From Parendozoicomonas haliclonae (lineage in GTDB: Bacteria; Pseudomonadota; Gammaproteobacteria; Pseudomonadales; Endozoicomonadaceae), in the NCBI RefSeq assembly GCF_900174585.1, contig NZ_FWPT01000017.1, positions 1 through 48,762 of the forward strand: a stretch of 48,762 nt of DNA, in the 5' to 3' direction. The translations under genes were made by a program, and so were the position numbers. Below, in pieces: positions 24,996 to 34,576 of the stretch (position 1 is its first letter; each line of letters begins with the position of its first letter). The notes below the pieces were generated by a model that worked only from the letters and a program-made list of their open reading frames with translations, did not search any database and was not told the origin of the DNA.

Positions 24996-26867
24996 TTAGA
25001 AGCTCGCACTTACGCTGACACTGACAAAGTCACGGTCATCGCGGCTGCTGTAATCGTTGTTGCCAAAGAAGTTGGTATAAGACAGGTCGGCCTTATAGTT
25101 GTCCTTGTACACTGCGCCCAGTTTCAGGGTGGCAGCCATCTGGCCTTCCTCAAAGGCACCACCGGGCTGGTAGGCATAGCCGTTGACATCATGGCGGAAT
25201 GACAGGGACGGCATGAGATTCAGGCCGGGCAGCACACTGCTGTAGATCAGCGTGGCATTCAGGTTATAGCCCCAGCTGTCTGCCGTCGTGTAACCCTCAT
25301 CAGTACAGAAAGCATCAGTGGTTCTTGGATCGGTATCGCACACCCCGGTACCGGTGGTATCACCACGGCCGAACAGCGCGGAACGACCATAACGGTTACC
25401 GTCGTCCAGTGAACCGATATGCATAAAGCCGACTTCACCGGTCAGGGCGAGTTCAGAGGCTCCCAGTACCTGCGGGAAGGTATTGATGGCAGTGATCTGC
25501 AGCTGGGTAACCGGCTTGCGCACATAGCCTTCGGTCAGTTGCCCGTAATCGGCAGGCGTGCTGCCACCTGCTGCGGCTGAAGCCAACAGATCATTGACGT
25601 TAATCTGCAGAGGCATATTCGGGCGATAAGTGACTTCACCGGACAGGGACCAGCCGCTATCCAGACTGGTGTTGAAGCTCAGGCCATAAAGACGGATATT
25701 CTCCGGATAGACCGCATGGTAAGTGGCGCCCTGCACAAAACCGGCTGGCCGGATGGTGCCCAATTGCGGGTGGTTGATGGCCGGTACATAGAAATCAATA
25801 TCACCGGCCGGGCCAAAGAACCCCGGAGCCAGAGGATTGGGCATCAGTGGACGGAACTGATTCTGGTCGGCATTCACTGCGCTCAGGTAAGGCAGACGGC
25901 TGTGGTAGTTAATAAAGTAGAGGCCGAACTCGGTACCGTTCAAAGCTTCGGCATAGTACTTGAGGGACGCACCCCACTGACCATTGTCGCCTGGCAGCTT
26001 ATCCGCTGTGCGATCGATAATCACATTGCCGCCCAGTGGGGTAATCATCGATTGCTCTTCCGGTGACAAGGTGGCACTGGTAAAGATCGGGCCACAGCCA
26101 GGCTGAATGGCATCGGTGGCGGCAAAGAAGGTGTTACAGCCATCCTGCACTGTTGGTCGCCAGTTCAGCTGATAGAAAGCTTCCATAGTCACTTCCGGAG
26201 TCAGGCCGATACTGCCGTACAGCATCTCAACCGGCAGCAAACCTTCCTTGATTTCCACACCGGGGCGATTAAAGGCTGCAGCATCGACAGGGTTGATGAC
26301 ATTGACGCTACCCTGGATAAAGGTGCTTTCACCCCAGCTCAGTACCTGCTTGCCCAGACGGATATCGACGGGCATATTGCCGATATCAAAGTAAGTCCAG
26401 CCATAGGCTTCCAGCAGTTCGATACCACTGAAGCTGGCCATATCGTCAAAGCCGCTGTCGTCGAACTCTGTATAACGACCGCTTTTGGTTTCCAGCCAGT
26501 GGTCATACCAGTATTTCACGCTGCCTTTGAAACCGTAGTTACGGTATTCCAGAGACAGCTCCGTCAGCCCTTTGTACTGGTTGGAGATCACATCCCCTTT
26601 GGCGAAATTCAAACGACCATTGTCGGCATTCGGGCCTACGCCGGTGCCGGGTTTGATCGACAGGCTTTTACTGTCGCCATGGGAATAAAGCTGGCTATCC
26701 GGGTCGGCAGTACTGATGCTGATACCGGCACTGACTGTCGTATTCAGGGTGCCAGTCAGCTCACCGTCCAGACCATCAAAGCTGATGGCCATGGCAGTGC
26801 CTGAGGCCAGTGCTGAGTTCAACAGCACGGCCAGAGAGAGCGGGTGAAGAGGGTATCTTCTAGTCAC
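24996..26867 (-). CDS. DUF1302-domain outer-membrane protein
   Basis: A 623-residue protein with a signal peptide (about residues 1-27). The predicted structure is mostly beta strands, ending in a C-terminal Phe (SVSASF), as expected for an outer-membrane barrel. The family core IRLGKQVLSWGESTFIQ near residues 175-191 and NVINPVDAAAFNRPGVEIKEGLLPV after it is unmistakable. It is the usual partner of DUF1329, encoded just downstream. The alkylsulfatase gene ends 36 bases upstream, and the three form an operon. Such proteins are believed to help hydrophobic substrates through the outer membrane, although direct evidence is scarce. Confidence 0.9.
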   Translation of the reverse strand: MTRRYPLHPLSLAVLLNSALASGTAMAISFDGLDGELTGTLNTTVSAGISISTADPDSQLYSHGDSKSLSIKPGTGVGPNADNGRLNFAKGDVISNQYKGLTELSLEYRNYGFKGSVKYWYDHWLETKSGRYTEFDDSGFDDMASFSGIELLEAYGWTYFDIGNMPVDIRLGKQVLSWGESTFIQGSVNVINPVDAAAFNRPGVEIKEGLLPVEMLYGSIGLTPEVTMEAFYQLNWRPTVQDGCNTFFAATDAIQPGCGPIFTSATLSPEEQSMITPLGGNVIIDRTADKLPGDNGQWGASLKYYAEALNGTEFGLYFINYHSRLPYLSAVNADQNQFRPLMPNPLAPGFFGPAGDIDFYVPAINHPQLGTIRPAGFVQGATYHAVYPENIRLYGLSFNTSLDSGWSLSGEVTYRPNMPLQINVNDLLASAAAGGSTPADYGQLTEGYVRKPVTQLQITAINTFPQVLGASELALTGEVGFMHIGSLDDGNRYGRSALFGRGDTTGTGVCDTDPRTTDAFCTDEGYTTADSWGYNLNATLIYSSVLPGLNLMPSLSFRHDVNGYAYQPGGAFEEGQMAATLKLGAVYKDNYKADLSYTNFFGNNDYSSRDDRDFVSVSVSASF

Positions 26868-26903
26868 AGTTGTTTCCTATTGTTGTTATTTTTTTGTTTG
26901 TGA

Positions 26904-28658
26904 TTAGCGCATTGGATCAAACATGCTCAGAAAGCTGACCAGACCGGGCAGGGCTGTCAGGCCGCCTTCCACTTCCAGAGTGCCGTTAGCCAGGGCACGA
27001 GCAAAGCCTTCACCGGTTGCCACCAGATCAACCCAGTCGTCCAGTGCGACTGCGATCTGAATGTCGGCCTGTGGGTTGGGGCCGGGAACAAACTCGGCAA
27101 TCCCGTTACGCACATGCAGGGTGAACTGCTGGTCGCGGTCGGTGAAATTGAAGTTGAGGCTGGTATCGACACCGGCGCTCTTCTCGGGATTCAGTGCGAC
27201 TGTCATGGCCTGGACAAAGTTACCGGCCGGGAAGCTCTTCAGCAGTTCCAGCTTTTCATCGGTAATTTCTTCGGGAGGGAAGACGAAGCCTTCCAGCTCC
27301 ATCGCCTGAGTCAGGTAGTAGTTACGACCGTTCGGGTTAATGGTGGCCAGCCCGATATTGCGCATGGCTTCGGCTTTCATGGCCTTGGCCTGCTGGTGGT
27401 CCGGTTCAACAAACAACATGTAGCTGATCAATTCCAGCGCCCAGCGGTTCTGCTGGTTATCAATGGCTTCCCGGGCAGAGAGCAGGAGTTTCTCTTTGCC
27501 AACCAGGGCCAGCATATTTTCACCCCGCTGCTGCAGCGGTGCTTTGGACAAGGTGGCAGCATCACCATCAAACCAGCCAAGGTAACCATTGAAGATGCTG
27601 CGCACAGACCACTCAACGGTGCCGTACAATTCCTGCAGGTAAGGATGGCTGACCATCGGTTCAGGCAGCTTCACAGCTTCGACCAGCTGGTCTTCGGTCA
27701 GGCCCTGGTTCATGCCGCGCAGGGTCTGGTCATGGACATACTGGATGCCATCACGGTACATGGTCAGGGTTTCCGCCACCTGCTGCTGACCACTGATCGG
27801 GCGACTGTGGCTGGGTACCAGATGTTCAGGTGCCAGCTCACGCATCAGATCAAGGCTGCCAACCCACTGCATCACATCACGGTTGGCTGTGCCCCGGATG
27901 GTATAGAGGTTGGGGAAGGCTTTATAAATATTGTCTCCGGGCAGCAGTACCTTCTGCTCCGGTAGATAAACAAACAGTTGGTCGTTGGTTTCACCGGGAG
28001 CGTGCACCAGCTGCAGCTGCACTCCGGCAATCTCAACATTCATCGTGTCATCAAAGGTTTTGGTCGGGCGCAGCAGGGTGGGGGTGCCACCGCCATGACC
28101 GGCATCCAGTGCCGGGCCGATGCCGGCATTCACCAGCCCCTGGTCACCGGGTTCGAGAATATTGCCGAACATACGACTGCTGCGGGTGGTGATGACCGGG
28201 CGCAGATGGTTAACGATGCGGTTGATATAGGCATCGGTGGTCGCATGGGCGTAAACGTCCACCTCACCATCGGGGGCAAAGCCCTTGCCGCCCAGAATAT
28301 GATCCGCATGGTTATGGGTATAGATCAGCGCCTTAACCGGCTTGTCGGTGATTTTGCGGAATTCCGCCATGACCTTTTCAGCGGCTTCACGGCTCTCCAT
28401 AACATCGACAATAATGATGCCATCGTCGCCTTCAATCATGATGGAGTTGGCCAGGCCAAAGCCGACGGCAACATGAACATTGTCGGTTACCTGATACACC
28501 TTGCGCTCAAACTCATAGGAGTGCGCTTTCAGCAGCGGGTGAACTTCTTTGCGGGTGTTGGCCTGGGTTTCAGGCGTTTGGTTCTGGCCACAACCGGCGA
28601 GAACAAGCACGGCAGATAAAGAAAGAGGTAAAAGAGCGGCTCTTCTTTTTATAATCAT
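26904..28658 (-). CDS. Alkylsulfatase, metallo-beta-lactamase fold lipoprotein (SdsA-like)
   Basis: A 584-residue enzyme expected to cleave sulfate from alkyl sulfate esters with zinc. The ATG at 28658 is preferred over an in-frame TTG two codons earlier. A lipobox LAGC ends the signal peptide (Cys near residue 23), so it is probably membrane-anchored in the periplasm. The zinc motif HNHADH (near 115-120) is intact, and further ligands lie in DAGHGGGTP and PSHSRPISG. The C-terminal domain (about 450-584) is the sterol-carrier-like domain typical of SdsA1-type sulfatases. It heads a minus-strand operon with DUF1302, DUF1329 and a propeller protein, and is divergent from an AraC regulator that probably controls it. 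Confidence 0.9.
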   Translation of the reverse strand: MIIKRRAALLPLSLSAVLVLAGCGQNQTPETQANTRKEVHPLLKAHSYEFERKVYQVTDNVHVAVGFGLANSIMIEGDDGIIIVDVMESREAAEKVMAEFRKITDKPVKALIYTHNHADHILGGKGFAPDGEVDVYAHATTDAYINRIVNHLRPVITTRSSRMFGNILEPGDQGLVNAGIGPALDAGHGGGTPTLLRPTKTFDDTMNVEIAGVQLQLVHAPGETNDQLFVYLPEQKVLLPGDNIYKAFPNLYTIRGTANRDVMQWVGSLDLMRELAPEHLVPSHSRPISGQQQVAETLTMYRDGIQYVHDQTLRGMNQGLTEDQLVEAVKLPEPMVSHPYLQELYGTVEWSVRSIFNGYLGWFDGDAATLSKAPLQQRGENMLALVGKEKLLLSAREAIDNQQNRWALELISYMLFVEPDHQQAKAMKAEAMRNIGLATINPNGRNYYLTQAMELEGFVFPPEEITDEKLELLKSFPAGNFVQAMTVALNPEKSAGVDTSLNFNFTDRDQQFTLHVRNGIAEFVPGPNPQADIQIAVALDDWVDLVATGEGFARALANGTLEVEGGLTALPGLVSFLSMFDPMR

Positions 28659-28762
28659 CAGCAACAGGCTCAGTAGCGTTTAATTTTTTTTATAGTGCGC
28701 TGGTATGGTATAACTCATCGCAGATGTCGACCTGACCCTATCGGACAGAAATTTGATCTGAG

Positions 28763-29812
28763 ATGACAAGCAAGCAAGACTTATCCCGCCAGCCCGTTAT
28801 TGTTGATGATGAGGTCACCACCCTGAATGGTGTGGCTTTGGTGCTGGCCGGAACATTGCAGGCCAGAGGCATTGACGTTGATCCGCTATTGTCGGAAGCG
28901 GGAATTGATCCTCAACTCTTGTCTCGCATGGGTCTGCGTATTCCCATGCAGCGGATGGCTGTGTTCTGGCAGGCAGCCGTGCGGGAAACAGGCTTAGCCA
29001 ATATCGGCCTGGAAGTGGCCAAACGCTTTCACATTACCCACCTTCATGCCTTTTATTTTGCCATGCAGGCCTCGAATACCGTCCGGGAGGCCTTTGACAC
29101 ATTTCTGCGTTTTTCCGCCGTGATCAGTACCGCAATGATTGCTGAGTTTGATACCGCGAATGGTCGTGCCGAGCTGGTTGTGCGTGTGCGTGAAAACTGC
29201 TTTATGCCATGCCCTGAAGCGATTGATGCAACAGCGGCCATTACTGTGCGCTTTATGCAGGAGTTTATGGCTATGGAGGCTGATGATTTTCTATCGATCT
29301 CTTTGCCACGTCCTGCGCCTGAGCAACCCGAGCATTGGCAGGCCGCGCTGGGTTGTCCGATCACGTTTGGCAGCAAGGCGCTTATTGTTCGTTTTCATCC
29401 GCGGGTTCTGGATCGGGCCTTGCCGACGGCAAACCCGGCCATCGCCAAAGCCAACAGTGAGCTGCTGGTGCAATATCTGGATGGCTTAAATAATGATTTT
29501 CTCAGTCGGGCGACCCAGCGGCTGTCGGTCCTTTTAAATGAAGGGCGGGCGACCCAGGAAGCTCTGGCACAGGCGCTGGATACCAGCCCCCGTAATCTGC
29601 AGCGCAAAATGCAGTCTGAAGGGTTGAACTTCCGCCAGTTGCTGGATGAGCTGCGCCAGAAGCAGGCTTTGGAAGAGGTGCGCTCCACGACTCGACCGCT
29701 GACAGATATCGCCCACACCCTGGGGTTCTCTGATTCCGCCAGCTTTAGTCGGGCTTTCAAACGCTGGACCGGTGTTGCACCGAAAGACTATCGCAATGCG
29801 GCCAGTGTCTAA
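28763..29812 (+). CDS. AraC-family transcriptional regulator
   Basis: A 349-residue regulator. The N-terminal ligand domain (about residues 25-215) is of the arabinose-binding-like type found in OruR/ArgR-like regulators of lipid and amine catabolism. The C-terminal AraC helix-turn-helix (about 250-345) shows TQEALAQALDTSPRNLQRKM and the second half IAHTLGFSDSASFSRAFKRWTGVAP. It is divergent from the alkylsulfatase operon across about 100 bases, which makes that operon the likely target. Its stop codon overlaps the stop codon of the convergent PQQ dehydrogenase gene by three bases, so no terminator separates them and antisense readthrough is likely. Confidence 0.9.
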   Translation: MTSKQDLSRQPVIVDDEVTTLNGVALVLAGTLQARGIDVDPLLSEAGIDPQLLSRMGLRIPMQRMAVFWQAAVRETGLANIGLEVAKRFHITHLHAFYFAMQASNTVREAFDTFLRFSAVISTAMIAEFDTANGRAELVVRVRENCFMPCPEAIDATAAITVRFMQEFMAMEADDFLSISLPRPAPEQPEHWQAALGCPITFGSKALIVRFHPRVLDRALPTANPAIAKANSELLVQYLDGLNNDFLSRATQRLSVLLNEGRATQEALAQALDTSPRNLQRKMQSEGLNFRQLLDELRQKQALEEVRSTTRPLTDIAHTLGFSDSASFSRAFKRWTGVAPKDYRNAASV

Positions 29813-31806
29813 TCGGCTGGCAGAGCAAAGGCGGTAATGACATCACCGGTTGGACGGGGCAGAATCTGGTGCCCGCCGGAGGCAATAACCACATACTGAC
29901 GTCCATTGATCTGGTAGGTCATCGGGTTGGCATTGGCATCCACCGGTAGCTCGTAGCTCCATAGAAGATTCCCGGTGTTCTTATCAAAGGCGCGGAAGCG
30001 GCGATCCATCGTGGCACCAATAAAAATCAGGTCGCCGGCTGTCATCAGTGGGCCCCCCATATTTGGCGTGCCCATATTAATTTCAAAGGGCAGGGACACC
30101 GGGCCCATTTCATGGATGGAGCCGAGGGCGGATTCCCACAGGATCTCGCCAGACCTCATATTGATTCCAACCAGTTTGCCCCAGGGCGGTGCAACACAGG
30201 GGATGCCGAGGTTGGAGATCAGCGGTGTCACCTTGGCCGCGTAGGGTGTGCCTTTCATACTGACAAAGGAGCCAACAAAGCTTTCCTGCCCTTCGTCCTT
30301 ATCTTCAATGCGCACCATCTGCCCGAGCAGGGCGGTGGTATTTACATTGGTGACCAGAATCTGGTCGTCATCGGAGAAGGCAGCACCGCCCCAGTTCATA
30401 CCTCCGAGCGCACCCGGCATCAGCACAGTCGGGCGGCTTTCCCCGACAGGGGTGTACAGCCCTTCGCTGCGGGCTTCAGCAATCTGTCGTTCACAGCTGC
30501 CACGATCCCAGGGCGTGATGCCCCAGGCATCCTCTGTCGTCAGACCATGTTTGAGTAAGGGCGCGGGTGGGGAGACAAACGGCTGGGTGGGCGAGGTTTG
30601 CTCGCCGGCAATCTCCGAGGTGGGAACCGGACGTTCTTCAATAGGGAACAGCGGTTCACCAGTTTCCCGGTGGAAGGTAAATATCATGCCCTGTTTGGTG
30701 ACCTGCACGACAGCCGGCACCTTCTGACCATCACGCTCAAGGTCAACTAGCATAGGCTGTGCCGGGGTGTCGTAATCCCACAGATCATGGTGAACAAACT
30801 GGAAATGCCAAAGCACCTTGCCACTTGTGGCGTCCAGTGCCACCAGAGAGTTGGCATAGAGGTTATCGCCGAGACGGTTGACGCCATACCAGTCCGGCGC
30901 TGCCGAGCCCGTGGGCACAAACACCATATTACGTTCGGAATCGACCGACAGTGGTGCCCAGGCGTTGGCACCTCCTGATTTGGCGGTGGGATTGTCCGGC
31001 CAGGTTTTGGCGGCTGGGTCATTCGGGTCTGTCGGAATGGGTTCAAAGGCCCATTTCTGTTGTCCGGTACGGGCATCAAAGCCAAACACGGTGCCTTTGG
31101 GGGGATTGGAATAATGGAAGTCGATCACCTGGGAACCCACGACAATGGTGTTGTTTACCAGAACCGGCGGTGAGGAGCTGAAGGCGTAACCCTTCATCTT
31201 GCCTTCACCGGAATAGATCGCCATCTCGCCGGGAACAGGATTGCCGCCAAAGTCCGGGCAGGCCTCACCGGTTATGGCATCCAGTGATAACAGACGGCGG
31301 TCATTGGTTGCCGAAACGATACGGTGTTTGCAGGCAGCACCATCGTCTGCCTCAACATCTTGCCAATAACTCACCCCGCGGCATTTGAACGAGTTTTTAA
31401 TCTTTGTATTCAGACGGGCATCGTAGCGCCAGCGTTCCTGCCCGGTTTCCGGGTCAACGGCAATCACATCATTAAAGGCTGCGCAGAATACCAGACTGCG
31501 GCCTGCCTGTTCCGGTAATAGAATAGGCGTGACCTGCAGACTACTGTGCTTCATCAGTGCGCTGTAGCGTTCTGCATCACCGGTATGAATCTGCCAGGCA
31601 ATCTCCAGATCCTGCACATTACGGGTATTAATGTGTTTAAGAGGGGAAAACTTTTGCCCGCCTTCATTGCCGGCGTGATGGGACCAGCCAGCATCAGGTC
31701 CAGCCCCTAAAGAAACGGATTGAGGCTTGGATTGCAGGTAAAGAGTCGTGGCAACTCCCGTTATCAGTACAGCGCCAAGAAGAGGGACAAACTTTTTTAT
31801 TATCAT
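29809..31806 (-). CDS. PQQ-dependent dehydrogenase, quinoprotein glucose/quinate dehydrogenase-like
   Basis: A 665-residue exported quinoprotein with an N-terminal hydrophobic segment (about residues 7-25) and an eight-bladed propeller. The start of the enzyme domain WSHHAGNEGGQKFSPL and the later blocks AFNDVIAVDPETGQERW, LLSLDAITGEACPDFGG and GVNRLGDNLYANSLVALD are typical of this family. It lacks the five membrane helices of E. coli Gcd, so it is closer to the shorter members. It should oxidise an alcohol, sugar or polyol in the periplasm using PQQ. It is divergent from a secreted c-type heme protein that could accept its electrons. No PQQ synthesis gene is in the window. Confidence 0.88.
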   Translation of the reverse strand: MIIKKFVPLLGAVLITGVATTLYLQSKPQSVSLGAGPDAGWSHHAGNEGGQKFSPLKHINTRNVQDLEIAWQIHTGDAERYSALMKHSSLQVTPILLPEQAGRSLVFCAAFNDVIAVDPETGQERWRYDARLNTKIKNSFKCRGVSYWQDVEADDGAACKHRIVSATNDRRLLSLDAITGEACPDFGGNPVPGEMAIYSGEGKMKGYAFSSSPPVLVNNTIVVGSQVIDFHYSNPPKGTVFGFDARTGQQKWAFEPIPTDPNDPAAKTWPDNPTAKSGGANAWAPLSVDSERNMVFVPTGSAAPDWYGVNRLGDNLYANSLVALDATSGKVLWHFQFVHHDLWDYDTPAQPMLVDLERDGQKVPAVVQVTKQGMIFTFHRETGEPLFPIEERPVPTSEIAGEQTSPTQPFVSPPAPLLKHGLTTEDAWGITPWDRGSCERQIAEARSEGLYTPVGESRPTVLMPGALGGMNWGGAAFSDDDQILVTNVNTTALLGQMVRIEDKDEGQESFVGSFVSMKGTPYAAKVTPLISNLGIPCVAPPWGKLVGINMRSGEILWESALGSIHEMGPVSLPFEINMGTPNMGGPLMTAGDLIFIGATMDRRFRAFDKNTGNLLWSYELPVDANANPMTYQINGRQYVVIASGGHQILPRPTGDVITAFALPAD

Positions 31807-31863
31807 AATTGTTCCCGGGGCCGCCCTTTAATAAGCGGCCATGGTCGAATACAGAACAGGCGT

Positions 31864-31879
31864 GCCATGTTATCATGGC
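31864..31879. promoter_or_regulatory. Candidate operator in the divergent quinoprotein promoter
   Basis: A 16-bp inverted repeat GCCATGttatCATGGC lies between the PQQ dehydrogenase and the heme/propeller gene, about 60 bases upstream of the former. It could bind a shared regulator. The length is modest, so chance is possible. Confidence 0.35.
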
Positions 31880-31970
31880 GCGATTGTCTTTGACCGTCGC
31901 GTCCGAGAATAAAGACGAAAGCGGTCATCAAAAATAGAAAGTGGCAACCAATAATAAAAAGGAAACAGCC

Positions 31971-33659
31971 ATGAATCTGCTGAAAACAGCCATACGCCTA
32001 TCACTGGTGGCGGGGCTGGGATTACCGGCCAGTTATGGCATGGCGGACACGTTAACCGGTACTGTGACGGATAGTCAGGGGCAGCCGCTGGAAGGTGTCT
32101 CGATCAGCCTTCTTCAGAAATCTCCCTTAAAACAGACCACCCTGTTTACCAATGCTCAGGGGCAATACACCTTTACCGAAATACCAGACAGTGCCTTTGA
32201 TCTGCGCGCACGGCTGATTGGCTATAGGGATAGCATTATTCCATTTCCAACGGCTTCAGAGGATTCTGGTACTGCCCATAACTTTTCCCTTGAGGCTGCC
32301 ACAGAAGGTGAGCTGTTAATGCAGCTGCCTGCCAATGTCTGGGCGGAACGCATCAAGTTTGATGATGAAGAAGCGTTCAAGGCCTTCCGGGTTAACTGCA
32401 TGACCTGCCATACCCAGGGCAATATTGAAGCGCGCTGGGCCCAGAATCGAGAGAACTGGGAGGTGATCTATAACCGCATGGCGCACAAAGGTGCGCGGAT
32501 TACCGCAGAAAGCCAGGATCAGATCGCCGAAGCGTTGATCAAAGCCTACGACACCAGTGGTCCATTGGGTTTCCCGCGTATGCCGGTGGCACCAAGAGGT
32601 AAAGAAACCCGGGTTGAGATTACCGAATGGGTGATGCCACGTGGTTCCGTCCCCCACGATGTGGCTCCCGGACCGGAAGGACGGGTGTATGCGGCGGATG
32701 CCGGTACCAGTCTGGTGGTGCGCCTGGATCCGGAGACCGATGAGATGGTGGCACTGGATGATCCGAAGTCCCGCCCGGAAAACCCCAACAGTATGCATAC
32801 CGTTCTGCCGAGCTTTGATGGCGAGAATGTCTGGTTTATTTATTCCGCCGGCAATATGTTGGGTAAGCTGGATGTGGCCAGTGAAGAGATGGATGTCTTC
32901 AATGTTCCTTTCTACAAAGGCGTGTATCCCCACACCATGAGGGCCGATGCTAATGGCAAGCCCTGGTTCACTATGTGTGGTTCCAACCAGCTGGCCAATA
33001 TAGATGCCGAGACCGGGGATATTAATTACTTTGATCTGCCGGCCAAGGATCTCTGGCAGAGCATGATGACCTTTCCCCCGTTTATCAAACTGGTTTATGA
33101 AACCCGCGAGCTGTTTGGTATCAACACTCTGGGGGATATCGAGGAACTCCCATGCCCGTATGGGATTGATATCGCCCCGGATGGCAAAATCTGGGTCGGC
33201 CAGTGGTTTGGCAGTGCCATTGCTTCCTTTGATCCGGCCACGGAAAGCTTTGAAAAGATTCCAACGCCGTTTAATGGTCCGCGCCGGTTCCGCATTGATT
33301 CCAAAGGTCAGTTATGGATTCCTGCTTTTGCCCAGGGACAGGTCTATCGTTATATCCCGTCCTCAAAGGAGTGGACCGCCTTTGATCTGCCAACCGGTCG
33401 TGGTGATGCGCACTATGCATTGACGGTGAATCCGAAGGACGACAGTGTCTGGGTGGCTGGCTCCAATTCCGACACGATTATGCGACTGGATCCGGAGACC
33501 GGTGCATCTCTGGTTTATCGTCTGCCAACCCGGTTGAGCTTTGTCCGCGAACTCTACTTTGATGAGAAGGGTGATCTGTGGACCGGCTATGCCAATTCAC
33601 CGGCTGCATTCTATGAGCAGGGTGCCGGCAGTATTGTGCGGCTGCGGGTGCTGGAATAA
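31971..33659 (+). CDS. Exported c-type heme and Vgb-like propeller protein
   Basis: A 562-residue protein; the ATG at 31971 has an AAGGAAA site and opens a signal peptide, unlike the earlier in-frame GTG at 31941. Three parts are seen. A carboxypeptidase-regulatory-like beta domain (about residues 27-110) starts TLTGTVTDSQGQPLEGVSI. A short segment holds one heme c motif, CMTCH (residues 143-147). A long Vgb-like beta propeller (about 195-560) has blades such as SVPHDVAPGPEGRVYAAD and PYGIDIAPDGKIWVG. It would be exported and loaded with heme in the periplasm. Its promoter faces the PQQ dehydrogenase, so it is a likely electron acceptor or partner of that enzyme. A true lyase activity is unlikely. 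Confidence 0.82.
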   Translation: MNLLKTAIRLSLVAGLGLPASYGMADTLTGTVTDSQGQPLEGVSISLLQKSPLKQTTLFTNAQGQYTFTEIPDSAFDLRARLIGYRDSIIPFPTASEDSGTAHNFSLEAATEGELLMQLPANVWAERIKFDDEEAFKAFRVNCMTCHTQGNIEARWAQNRENWEVIYNRMAHKGARITAESQDQIAEALIKAYDTSGPLGFPRMPVAPRGKETRVEITEWVMPRGSVPHDVAPGPEGRVYAADAGTSLVVRLDPETDEMVALDDPKSRPENPNSMHTVLPSFDGENVWFIYSAGNMLGKLDVASEEMDVFNVPFYKGVYPHTMRADANGKPWFTMCGSNQLANIDAETGDINYFDLPAKDLWQSMMTFPPFIKLVYETRELFGINTLGDIEELPCPYGIDIAPDGKIWVGQWFGSAIASFDPATESFEKIPTPFNGPRRFRIDSKGQLWIPAFAQGQVYRYIPSSKEWTAFDLPTGRGDAHYALTVNPKDDSVWVAGSNSDTIMRLDPETGASLVYRLPTRLSFVRELYFDEKGDLWTGYANSPAAFYEQGAGSIVRLRVLE

Positions 33660-33666
33660 GGAATGA

Positions 33667-33697
33667 GCTGAAGAGCAGGCTTGGGCCTGTTCTTCAG
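33667..33697. terminator. Hairpin between convergent genes
   Basis: GCTGAAGA and TCTTCAGC pair, with an inner CAGG/CCTG stem and a single mismatch. It ends the heme/propeller gene and the LysR gene from either side. It lacks a good T run. Confidence 0.6.
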
Positions 33698-33709
33698 CGT
33701 TAACGGCAA

Positions 33710-34576
33710 TCAGATACGCAGCGCGTTAACAAACTGCAGGATGGCGGGGTTTGCTTCGCTCTTGGCCTTCCAGATCATATGCACCGGTTCGGTAATCTCG
33801 AGCATCGTATCGGTTTCCAGTTTGACCAGACGACCACTGACCACTTCACTCTCCAGCATCTGCTCATCCAGTAATGACCAGCCCAGACCAATCCGAACCA
33901 GCTGAACAATGCTGAACAGGCTTTCATTAAACCAGGCGTCCCGGGAAATACGGTGGCGTTCCAGATGCTGACGATCACGGATCACCAGTTGCCGATGCTT
34001 CTTTAACTCAGCCAGTGAGACCCGATCAGTTTTTGCGAGCGGGTGATTAGGCGCAACAAACACGGCCAGTCGCCCCTGTTTCAGGTGACGGACTTTCAAG
34101 GTATCCGGGAGTGCTTTTTTCGGCAGACTCATCAGGCCAATATGGCAGCGTTCATTGGCCACCATTTCTACAATTTCGTCCGTACCCGGATGCAGGAACT
34201 CCAGCTGCAGCGCCGGGAAGCGCTGGCTGAGATCCATAACCACCTGTTCCAGGCCCAGCCCCAGAGCCACATCCTCTACAGCGATAGACAACAGTGAGTC
34301 ATCCAGAGACAGCAGGTTATCGGTGATTTGATCCAGCCAGCTGTTTTGCTGGAGCAGGGTGTTCACCTCCGGCAGGATAGCCCGCCCCCGGGAGGTGAGT
34401 ACCGGGTTCCGACGGCTGCGGTCAAACAGATCAAAACCCAGTTCGATTTCCAGATATTGAATCTGGGTACTGATCACCGATTGTGGCTTGCCCAGTTTGC
34501 GGGCCGCTGCCGAGAAGGAACCCTGCTCGGCGGCGGCACTGAAGGCCTTTAACTGTTCCAGCGTGTATTTCTTCAC
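33710..34576 (-). CDS. LysR-family transcriptional regulator
   Basis: A 288-residue LysR regulator. The N-terminal helix-turn-helix is at about residues 3-60, with QGSFSAAARKLGKPQSVISTQIQYLE and LFDRSRRNPVLTSRGR. The effector domain follows at about 90-285. The start is a GTG whose last bases overlap the TGA stop of the upstream acetyltransferase gene (GTGA), so the two are translationally coupled. It does not face an obvious metabolic operon; the convergent heme/propeller gene lies beyond a hairpin. Its target cannot be inferred from position. Confidence 0.88.
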   Translation of the reverse strand: MKKYTLEQLKAFSAAAEQGSFSAAARKLGKPQSVISTQIQYLEIELGFDLFDRSRRNPVLTSRGRAILPEVNTLLQQNSWLDQITDNLLSLDDSLLSIAVEDVALGLGLEQVVMDLSQRFPALQLEFLHPGTDEIVEMVANERCHIGLMSLPKKALPDTLKVRHLKQGRLAVFVAPNHPLAKTDRVSLAELKKHRQLVIRDRQHLERHRISRDAWFNESLFSIVQLVRIGLGWSLLDEQMLESEVVSGRLVKLETDTMLEITEPVHMIWKAKSEANPAILQFVNALRI

